NCBI GenBank assembly: GCA_964439265.1
Contig: CAYTOA010000004.1
Span: 58,112 to 122,111 of the forward strand
DNA length: 64,000 nucleotides
Direction of reading: 5' to 3'
Source of the DNA: JAGVPT01 sp964439265
GTDB taxonomy: Bacteria > Bacteroidota > Ignavibacteria > UBA10030 > UBA8401
The translations under genes were made by a program, and so were the position numbers. The notes below the pieces were generated by a model. It had not been told where the DNA came from and searched no databases. It saw only the letters and a program-made list of their open reading frames with translations. Below are positions 26,294 through 33,491 of this stretch, in pieces (the first letter of the stretch is position 1; every line of letters starts with the position of its first letter).

Positions 26294-26878
26294 CTATCCT
26301 TTTAAAGGTGTTGGATCTCCATTCTTGTCGTCGGCAAGTTGATTGACCTGTTGTTCAACAACTGAACGAACAGCATCAGGAACATCCCCGCGAACGTGTC
26401 TTAAGCCAATAGACCGCCGATTTTGCAGATCTTCAATCTCTCGTATGCGATGCCTGACGCAGTCGAGGGCTTTTCGGTATTGTGCTCCGACTTCCAGCAC
26501 CTTGTCGGTAGTCATCGCGCTAATGATGTATTGATGGACGACAATGTTTCTTTTTTCGTGCAGGGTGTTCAATTCAATAAACAACGATTGGTCAATGATG
26601 CCTTCCTGAAGTGCCCGTCGATAGATAGTGCGCTCAGCCGTAGTATCTTCGTCCCCGGGTTGATCGAGCAATTCATCAAGGATATCCTGAGAGTTTGTAT
26701 CCAGTTGATGCTTAACGATGAGGCCGGTTCGAAGCAAGCCGTCGACAACCGAAGTACAAAGACAAACATACTCAATAAACGATCCGTTCTTTGCTGCTCG
26801 TGAACGTAATTGGACGGCGGCGGTAAAGCTCTCCATAAAATTTTGAAACCGGGAGATCGCTTCTTTGCTTGTTGCCAT
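26294..26878 (-). CDS. Hypothetical helical protein with HEPN-like R-x4-H motif
   Basis: A 194-residue, mostly helical cytoplasmic protein. It shows EKRNIVVHQYI, where R-N-I-V-V-H fits the R-x4-H active-site motif of HEPN ribonucleases, placed on a helix after an acidic TLHEK segment. The preceding helix (FIEYVCLCTSVVDGLLRTGL) also resembles the first HEPN helix. HEPN proteins often act in toxin, antiphage or RNA-cleavage roles, usually with an MNT nucleotidyltransferase or other antitoxin; no such partner is next to it. The assignment is inference from one motif. Convergent with the secreted-protein pair. Confidence 0.55.
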   Translation of the reverse strand: MATSKEAISRFQNFMESFTAAVQLRSRAAKNGSFIEYVCLCTSVVDGLLRTGLIVKHQLDTNSQDILDELLDQPGDEDTTAERTIYRRALQEGIIDQSLFIELNTLHEKRNIVVHQYIISAMTTDKVLEVGAQYRKALDCVRHRIREIEDLQNRRSIGLRHVRGDVPDAVRSVVEQQVNQLADDKNGDPTPLKG

Positions 26879-26944
26879 GGTTGAGGTATCCCTTCATGCC
26901 AGCTAATTATTAATATTGCTTTGCAGCCTCATGTTTCAAATATC

Positions 26945-27772
26945 TCATGCCGATTGACGAACCACAAGTTCAGGCTTGAAAACAACCCTCTGCGGTTTAC
27001 GAAGAATCTCATCTCTGTGTACAACCGCCATATCGTATGCTGCCTCCGCCATTTCCATCAACGGTTGTCTGATGGTCGTGAGCTCGGGGTTCGACAACCG
27101 TGCTATGGGGAGATCATCGAAGCCCACAACCGCGACGTCGTCTGGTATCCGCACTCGTCTTTCTCTTGCGACAGAAAGCAACCCCGTCGCGCAGATGTCA
27201 CCCGCAGCGCAAAAGATGGCATCAGCGCCGATATCCAGGAGCTTTGGCATCACGGAGATGCCGTCCTCGCGGGAATAGTGTATCACCTCGATCAGACCTT
27301 CCGGCGTTATGGAAAGCCTCCCAATGCCGAGAGCTTGTTGGAATCCCTTGATCCGTTGTTCCGCGTTGTAGCCGCCCCGTACTTGAGTTTTGCCGGAGAC
27401 AACGGCGATCTTCTTCCGGCCTTTCGCTATCAGGTACTCTCCGGCTATTTGACCGCCGATGAGATTGTCCGTGGTAATGGTAGAGACACCGGCTGTCTCT
27501 TCGTCTATCAGCACAATGGGCACGCCGGCAGCCGCGTAGAAGGAAATCGTATCCGGATCTGGTCGCACGCTTATCGCGATCATTGCAGTGGCATTAGTTT
27601 GGACAAACACTTGTTTCAATCGTTCATTCTGCACGCTCGCGTCGTCCGTGACAGACCGTCGGACTATCTCCTCCGGTTTGAGCCACTTCTTGAGGTTTTC
27701 GGACATCGCAATCTGCAGCGCCGAACCGAAATTCGGTGCTACGATCACAACTTTCGTCACTTGTATTGCCAT
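26945..27772 (-). CDS. LacI/PurR-type ligand-binding domain without DNA-binding domain
   Basis: A 275-residue periplasmic-binding-protein type I fold, as in the sensor half of LacI-family repressors: AAGVPIVLIDEET, IGGQIAGEYLIAKGRKKIAVVSG, ICATGLLSVARERRVRIPDDVAVVGFDD and a C-terminal LTTIRQP. The N-terminal helix-turn-helix (about 60 residues) is absent and there is no signal peptide, so it should be a cytoplasmic ligand-binding protein. The start is ATG at 27772, nine bases after AGGAG; an ATG at 27781 lies right on that ribosome-binding site. It is the last gene downstream of an MCP, which suggests a sensory role in the chemosensory cluster (inference). Confidence 0.85.
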   Translation of the reverse strand: MAIQVTKVVIVAPNFGSALQIAMSENLKKWLKPEEIVRRSVTDDASVQNERLKQVFVQTNATAMIAISVRPDPDTISFYAAAGVPIVLIDEETAGVSTITTDNLIGGQIAGEYLIAKGRKKIAVVSGKTQVRGGYNAEQRIKGFQQALGIGRLSITPEGLIEVIHYSREDGISVMPKLLDIGADAIFCAAGDICATGLLSVARERRVRIPDDVAVVGFDDLPIARLSNPELTTIRQPLMEMAEAAYDMAVVHRDEILRKPQRVVFKPELVVRQSA

Positions 27773-27957
27773 CTCAATCATCTCCTTTTTTTGCCCGCCC
27801 TCAGTTCATGTCTCAATGCTGCATCTTTTACACTCTTCAGCCGTTGACGAGCTGAAGGGAACAAAAAGTCCCCGGTGCCGCTGGATCGTGCCTGACAAAG
27901 TATGCGGTCAGGTGCTGCTGCAGTTCTCTCCTTCGGTCTAATTTCGTTGGTTTTTCG

Positions 27958-29658
27958 CTAAATATTTTCTACGATCTTTCCGTTTTCCCTCACTCCAAAC
28001 TTCGATCTCGGCATATTTGGCTTTGCGGCCATCCGGCTTGTCGGCGAAAGATTTGAAAACTTTTCCTCACCTGAGAGCCGGAATTTCCGCAAGATCTTTT
28101 GAAGATTTTCTGTGAGTGAGTTCAGGTCTTCAGCCGCTCGAGCAATCTGCTGCGTTCCATTTGCCGTTTGTCCTGTCACCGAGGTGATCGCTTCCACATT
28201 CTTGGATATCTGTTCGCTGGCTGTAGACTGCTGTTCACTGGCAGCGGCGATTTGCGTGATCATATCCGTTACAGTTTGCGAAACGTACGTGATCTCTTTC
28301 AGCGATATTCCTGCCCGTTCCGCAAGCTTGATTCCCTCATCAACTTGCTTTGTCCCTTCGTTCATCGATATGACTGCACCCTTCGTGTCGTTCTGTATCG
28401 TTTTGATCATCGACGCGATTTCTTTCGTCGCCTTGGTGGTGCGCTCTGCCAATTTCCTTACTTCATCTGCCACGACTGCAAACCCCCGTCCCTGCTCGCC
28501 GGCCCTCGCCGCCTCGATAGCCGCGTTCAATGCGAGTAAATTCGTTTGGTCTGCGATATCGTCTATCACGCCGATGATCTCCCCGATCTGGTCGCTCGAA
28601 TTCCCCAGAGCCTTGATCGTGTCTGCAGATTGCTTCACAACGGAGGCAATGAGATGCATTCCTGCCACCGTTGCCTCAACAACCTTTCCCCCCTGTTCGG
28701 CCGCACCTCGTGCGCGTTTCGCAGTCTCCGCAGTCTGAACGGCGTTCTTCGAGTTTTCTATGATCGTCTTCGTCATTTCCTCCACAGCGCTTGAAACTTC
28801 CGCGGACTGGTTGCTTTGTTCCTGCGTACCCGCTGCCATCTCTTCAGTGCTGCTGCTGATCTCACTGCTTGCACAGGCCACAGCGTCTGATGCCTGCGAA
28901 ACCAGCTGAAGAGTCTCTTTTATCGAGTCTACGAATTTATCGAATCCTCTCTGCAAGCTTCCGATCTCATCGTCTCTGTCAGACGAAAGTTTGGTATTGA
29001 GATCGGCCTGGTCCATCTGGCCGACCATTTCCGTCAGAGGAGCAAGAAGTTTCTTCGATAGGATGTAGATCAAGGGTATGCACACGGCGATCGAAATGAT
29101 CGTGACCAAAATAATCGACTGCGCCATTCCCGTGCTCGCGTTGTTCGTGAACTCATCGGCATAGCTGCCAGCAATGACAATCAAATCGAGAGGCTGATAG
29201 TAGGCAAATGCTGCAATTTGTTCCCGCTGTGCCGTCTCTCTCCCGTCCTTGTTGGCCCACTGGTAGCGTATTGATCCGACTTCATCGGTCTTCAACGCAA
29301 CAGCACGCCGTGTTATCTCCTGTACGAAATCGTATGAGTAAATGTTTTCGCCTTCCATGGTTGGATGGATCTTCAAGTTACCCTTGCTGTCCATTGCATA
29401 GATGTAGCCAGTCAAACCAATCTTGAGATTCATGAAATCTCTGGCCAGTGCAATAGAATCAGCGCCCCGTTCATGATTTGTTTGCACAACGTTCCGTGCA
29501 AAAAGGGCGACCGGGCCTAGGTCCGATTCGACAAGAGTCTCCATGCCCGTAACGGAGCTCCTATATGAGACTATCGCGAGAACCAGGGCCGGCACGATGA
29601 TGAAGGCTGACATGATCAAGACAAGGTTTGTTCGGAATCCAAGCTTTGTTAACTTCAT
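27958..29658 (-). CDS. Methyl-accepting chemotaxis protein with single Cache domain
   Basis: A 566-residue receptor. Membrane helix at about 13-33; an extracytoplasmic sCache-type domain (about 65-175) with TGYIYAMDSKGNLKIHP and YQWANKDGRE; second helix at about 183-205; HAMP to 260; then the signalling hairpin with IGEIIGVIDDIADQTNLLAL and the tip EAARAGEQGRGFAVVADEVR. The C-terminus lacks a CheR-tethering pentapeptide. It binds an unknown small molecule. The downstream neighbour is the LacI-like binding domain, upstream is CheW. Its signalling part is nearly the same as that of the second MCP at 45348-47063. Confidence 0.95.
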   Translation of the reverse strand: MKLTKLGFRTNLVLIMSAFIIVPALVLAIVSYRSSVTGMETLVESDLGPVALFARNVVQTNHERGADSIALARDFMNLKIGLTGYIYAMDSKGNLKIHPTMEGENIYSYDFVQEITRRAVALKTDEVGSIRYQWANKDGRETAQREQIAAFAYYQPLDLIVIAGSYADEFTNNASTGMAQSIILVTIISIAVCIPLIYILSKKLLAPLTEMVGQMDQADLNTKLSSDRDDEIGSLQRGFDKFVDSIKETLQLVSQASDAVACASSEISSSTEEMAAGTQEQSNQSAEVSSAVEEMTKTIIENSKNAVQTAETAKRARGAAEQGGKVVEATVAGMHLIASVVKQSADTIKALGNSSDQIGEIIGVIDDIADQTNLLALNAAIEAARAGEQGRGFAVVADEVRKLAERTTKATKEIASMIKTIQNDTKGAVISMNEGTKQVDEGIKLAERAGISLKEITYVSQTVTDMITQIAAASEQQSTASEQISKNVEAITSVTGQTANGTQQIARAAEDLNSLTENLQKILRKFRLSGEEKFSNLSPTSRMAAKPNMPRSKFGVRENGKIVENI

Positions 29659-29860
29659 GGTAGATCTCCTTTGACCGTTGGGTGAACAAATACAAGTACC
29701 TAAAATTATTAATGCCGGACCGTCATCCTGCCTTTTGACGACTCGCAGAGAGACGCGACACGCCGATGGACGAATATCTTTAACAAGCCCTAATAAAAAT
29801 TCTCACCACCATCCTGAGTTCCGCTCTGACAATTTCCGGTCCCTCGCAAGTACGCAAATG

Positions 29861-30364
29861 CTACGCTGCAATCTCAAGGTCTTTTTTTTCCTGCGCCGAC
29901 AGAACCTTATCTAAATCGAGGAGAATCAGCAATCGATCGTCCAACTTCCCCACCGCGGTGATATAATCTGTGGCTACGTTCGTGGCCATCTTTGGCGTCG
30001 GTTCCGTTATGCTTTTGGGGATCCTCAAAACCTCCCTAACGGCGTCTACGACGAAGCCGACAATCTTGCCGCTGACTTCAACTACGACGATCCGCGTGTT
30101 CTTGTCTTTCTCTTTTTTCGCCATACCAAACCTTGACCGGAGGTCGATGACTGGAATGACCTTGCCGCGGAGATTAATGACGCCCTCGATATGTTCGGGT
30201 GCATTCGGCACTCGAGTCACATCGAGCATCCGATTGATTTCGTGAACTTTGAGAATGTCGACGGCGAATTCTTCATCCCCAACCCTGAAACTAACCAATT
30301 GGAGCATTTCATCGGGCGTCGAACCTGCCTGGCCGGATTCTTTCGATACGTTGGTGTTTTGCAT
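29861..30364 (-). CDS. cheW: Chemotaxis coupling protein CheW
   Basis: A 167-residue CheW that links receptors to CheA. A short N-terminal extension (SKESGQAGSTPDEM) precedes the SH3-like coupling domain with QLVSFRVGDEEFAVDILKV, GVINLRGKVIPVIDLRSRFG and the end segment GKLDDRLLILLDLDKVL. It is the only stand-alone CheW in the window. A 200-base gap precedes the MCP gene downstream. Confidence 0.95.
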   Translation of the reverse strand: MQNTNVSKESGQAGSTPDEMLQLVSFRVGDEEFAVDILKVHEINRMLDVTRVPNAPEHIEGVINLRGKVIPVIDLRSRFGMAKKEKDKNTRIVVVEVSGKIVGFVVDAVREVLRIPKSITEPTPKMATNVATDYITAVGKLDDRLLILLDLDKVLSAQEKKDLEIAA

Positions 30365-30488
30365 TGCGTTTAACCTTTCGTTCTTGCAGTCGTTCTTGAT
30401 AGATCCGAATTCATTTTCATTCCGCTGGGATTAATCTGCCTAGTTCCATTACGCTAGTTTTTTACTCGAGCGTCAGGAGGCTGCTCCT

Positions 30489-31775
30489 TTAGACTCTCCG
30501 TAACGATTTAAACCGCTTGAGCTTCCCTTTGATCGTATCGAGGAGGGTATCGTTGGAGATCGGTTTCGTCAGATAGTCGTCGGCTCCGAGGCCTTTCCCA
30601 TAGCGAATCATCCCTTCATCGGACATGCCGCTAAGAAAAATGAACGGAACGTTCAGGAGATGATCCATCTGGCGAATCTTTTCATAAAAAGCAAATCCTC
30701 CCGAAGTCGAGGTCTCAAGACTGATATCCGAGATGATGAGACTGGGGCTCTCAGTCTGAAGGGCGATCAAAGCGTCGTCGGAAGTGCTGAAGGCCTTGAC
30801 CCTGAAATCCGCGTTCTCGAGTACGTGCACAAGAAGGCTGAGAAATTCATCCTCATCGTCAACAACGTAAATCATCGCCTCCTTCTGAGAAGGAGCAAGT
30901 TCACCGAGAATCTTCGATTCGAGTTTCGAATGATCCTCGGGAGACAGCTGAAATCTCTTCCGTAATTCCGCTATCACCGAGGATCGCTCAGCAGCCTTGA
31001 GCCCTGAAGTCCAGATGAGCTTGAACGCATGGGAGTACGATTCCTGCTTCGCCTCAAGCTCGAGTGCTTCATGTTCCTGGGGTAAAATGGAGAGCGACGC
31101 GCGCAAGTCCCGTAATTGAGTCTCTTCTTCGAGCGACAACGCACCGTCGGCCCAGGCGAGAAGGAGGACGCGTTTGTACATGGCGAGGGGGTCTGTCGCC
31201 GATGAAGGCTGCGATCCTTGTTTGGGAGGGAGGTTGGCGCCGGTCTTCTGCCGGTTGATTTCCTGTTCTCTTCTGAATTCTGCTTCGAAATTTCGTCTGG
31301 ACTCTGCCTCGATCTTGCGGCGGTCTTCGCTTACTTTGCTTGAGCCATCGCCAGCCGGTACTTGCTGTATGGACGCGCTCCCCGCAGCGTCGGAATCCTT
31401 CTTAACCGCCGGCGCCGTTTTTTGTTCATGCGCTTCGTGAATTTTCTTGACGAGCTCTTGCTCTTTCTTCTTTCGCTCTCCTTCGATGCGGGCCCTTTCG
31501 AGCTCGAATTTCTTTCGCGCATCATCTTCCATCTGTTTTCTTGTGACATCGACCCGTTTTTGACGCGACCCCTCGTCCGTGAGAAAAGCGATGCGCTCCT
31601 CAAAGGCTTTTATATAGCCGTTATGCGGATCTATCTGTTTCGCCTTCGACAGTTCCTCAACGGCCCTCTCCAAGTTCAAGGACTTGATGAGTTGGTCGAC
31701 GACCTTGAACAACTCATTGGCTCGTTTGCGAACGTCTTCCGATATATTTGATTGTGATACCACAGCGAAACTCAA
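30489..31775 (-). CDS. TerB-like domain protein with C-terminal receiver domain
   Basis: A 428-residue fusion. Residues 1-70 form a TPR-like helical part (SLNLERAVEELSKAKQIDP); 75-190 is a charged coiled coil rich in Lys/Glu/Arg; 195-295 resembles the TerB/co-chaperone-type helical domain (YKRVLLLAWADGALSLEEETQLRDL). The last 125 residues are a CheY-like receiver (IYVVDDEDEFLSLL; phospho-acceptor Asp in LIISDIS; switch Thr/Ser in LSGMSDEG; Lys in LTKPIS). The start codon at 31775 is TTG without a good ribosome-binding site, so the N-terminus is uncertain. It sits between the HerA-like ATPase and CheW. Function unknown; a phospho-controlled scaffold is plausible. Confidence 0.82.
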   Translation of the reverse strand: MSFAVVSQSNISEDVRKRANELFKVVDQLIKSLNLERAVEELSKAKQIDPHNGYIKAFEERIAFLTDEGSRQKRVDVTRKQMEDDARKKFELERARIEGERKKKEQELVKKIHEAHEQKTAPAVKKDSDAAGSASIQQVPAGDGSSKVSEDRRKIEAESRRNFEAEFRREQEINRQKTGANLPPKQGSQPSSATDPLAMYKRVLLLAWADGALSLEEETQLRDLRASLSILPQEHEALELEAKQESYSHAFKLIWTSGLKAAERSSVIAELRKRFQLSPEDHSKLESKILGELAPSQKEAMIYVVDDEDEFLSLLVHVLENADFRVKAFSTSDDALIALQTESPSLIISDISLETSTSGGFAFYEKIRQMDHLLNVPFIFLSGMSDEGMIRYGKGLGADDYLTKPISNDTLLDTIKGKLKRFKSLRRV

Positions 31776-31818
31776 TGCTTGTTTGCAAAAAATATAAGAC
31801 TATGCGCCCAGTGCTTTT

Positions 31819-33411
31819 TCACGTCCGTTCCTGATTCCACCACCGCCGTACGACGTCATCGACATTCGTCGTCCCGCCGCTCATTTTCCACTTATCAAAG
31901 AATTTGATGTCGGCATTTGTGGGTTCAGGATCCGGAGCATCTATCTGAACTCTTAGCGGCATCGGCACGGCATCACCCACGATCAAGGCCTCTCCCTGAC
32001 GGAGCGACGGGAGCAGGTTCTCTAATCCGGGGTACGTATCGGCAACCAGCCGTCGTATGTAATTCTGGTCGATCGGATTCGTCAACCGCATCACGACGAA
32101 ATTATTGCATTGCGACAGAATCGTCTCCGAGATCTCCGATGGTCGCTGACTGACAATCATGCAGCTGACTCCGTACTTGCGTCCTTCTTTCGCTATTCTC
32201 TCGATTGTGCGCCGGGCGGCTTTAGTTCCTTCGCCGTTCGATGAGAGGTAGTTGTGGGCTTCCTCAAAAACGAGGAGAATTGGGAATTCTCTCCGGCTGA
32301 TATTCCAAAAATTGAAATCGAACGCCAGCCTGGCCACAAGAGAAACGATCGTGTTGACGATATCGAACGGAACCCCGCTCATATCCATGATCGTAACTTT
32401 AGACCCTCCCTCAAGGCCGAACATCTTAGAGAGCAATTCTTTCAGTGACTCCGAATGAATGTAGAGTCGCGGCTTGAACATGAAATCATAGCGGGGGTCG
32501 TTCAACTTCGTATCAAGCTGCACCAAGAATCGTGCAAACTTGCCGCTGAAGGATCCTCCTTTTTCGTTGTTGAATTGTTCGATCTTAGATCGGACGTCCG
32601 TGAGGTCGTAATAGACGGGCGTATCAATTGTCAAAACGTTCTTCAACTCAGGATTCTGTGCCTTTTTTGCCTGAAACACAAGATCTCTCAATACGGTGAT
32701 TTGTGTGGACGCATATTCATCGGAGGGGTCGATGAACATCTCCAGCATTTCCTGAAAATTCATGAGCCAAAACGGCAGCTCCAATTCCGTAAGATTGAGA
32801 TATTGCGATGTCTCGGGAAATGCGCTTTGATACTCATTATGCATGTCGAGGATAATGACCTTTGTATCAGGATATCCGACAACTTTCTGCAGACTTGATA
32901 CGACGGCGCAGGACTTGCCCGAACCGCTTGCGCCGACCACTGCCAGATGTTTCCCAAAGAACCTGTTCGGGTCGACGTACGCCCTCTCTTGCTCAAATAA
33001 TGAGAGACGTCCCAACGAAAATCCAAAGCGCTGGAAGACCGAGAATGCGACGGCGAGGTCCCTGTCCTCGAGAAGGTAAACGGGCGCGTCCGCGGTTGGA
33101 AATGAGGAGACACCGCGTTCGAACATACCCGATCTGATGCTTCCCACCAGCGTGATCTTCATGTCACAATGCGACGTCGAGGTCCCGTTTTCGCCGAAAG
33201 TGTGTTTCTTGAAGTCAGATACCATTCCCAGCAACACCTGTTTCCCGACCGGTACGAGGACGTACGTCCCTATCTGTCCGATGGGATAAACCCTGCCGTT
33301 CAATTGAATGGAGAGGCTGGTCAGTCTTGAATCCACAGCAACCATGGCGCTTGAAGTGTCAACTTCAGAAACAAGCCCGATGCGCTTCTGGTCCCATATT
33401 GTTCCTGCCAT
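31819..33411 (-). CDS. HerA-like ATPase with HAS-barrel
   Basis: A 530-residue FtsK/HerA-superfamily ATPase. The N-terminal HAS barrel (about 8-100; RIGLVSEVDTS, YVLVPVGKQVLLGMV) is followed by Walker A VVGASGSGKS (Gly160-Ser167), IILDMHNEYQ, the Walker B LLVFEEAHNY near residue 380 and an arginine-finger region GRKYGVSCMIVSQRPSE. Archaeal-type HerA forms a hexameric translocase with the nuclease NurA in DNA end resection; some bacterial homologs take part in defence with Sir2 or DUF4297 partners. Neither NurA nor these partners is here. The gene lies inside a signalling operon, between a sensor kinase and the TerB-like receiver protein. A good SD (AGAGGAATTGTATG) supports the start. Confidence 0.88.
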   Translation of the reverse strand: MAGTIWDQKRIGLVSEVDTSSAMVAVDSRLTSLSIQLNGRVYPIGQIGTYVLVPVGKQVLLGMVSDFKKHTFGENGTSTSHCDMKITLVGSIRSGMFERGVSSFPTADAPVYLLEDRDLAVAFSVFQRFGFSLGRLSLFEQERAYVDPNRFFGKHLAVVGASGSGKSCAVVSSLQKVVGYPDTKVIILDMHNEYQSAFPETSQYLNLTELELPFWLMNFQEMLEMFIDPSDEYASTQITVLRDLVFQAKKAQNPELKNVLTIDTPVYYDLTDVRSKIEQFNNEKGGSFSGKFARFLVQLDTKLNDPRYDFMFKPRLYIHSESLKELLSKMFGLEGGSKVTIMDMSGVPFDIVNTIVSLVARLAFDFNFWNISRREFPILLVFEEAHNYLSSNGEGTKAARRTIERIAKEGRKYGVSCMIVSQRPSEISETILSQCNNFVVMRLTNPIDQNYIRRLVADTYPGLENLLPSLRQGEALIVGDAVPMPLRVQIDAPDPEPTNADIKFFDKWKMSGGTTNVDDVVRRWWNQERT

Positions 33412-33491
33412 ACAATTCCTCTACTGTGAAAATATTTCCCGGCCGGCATCTTCTCATGGTCTTCAAGACCAAACGCCGCGCCGACCCGACG

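Noticed and set aside
27835..27857. Hairpin CTTCAGC / GCTGAAG after the MCP gene as terminator
   Set aside because: Seven pairs and no T-tract on either strand, so not called; it could still matter for transcript processing.
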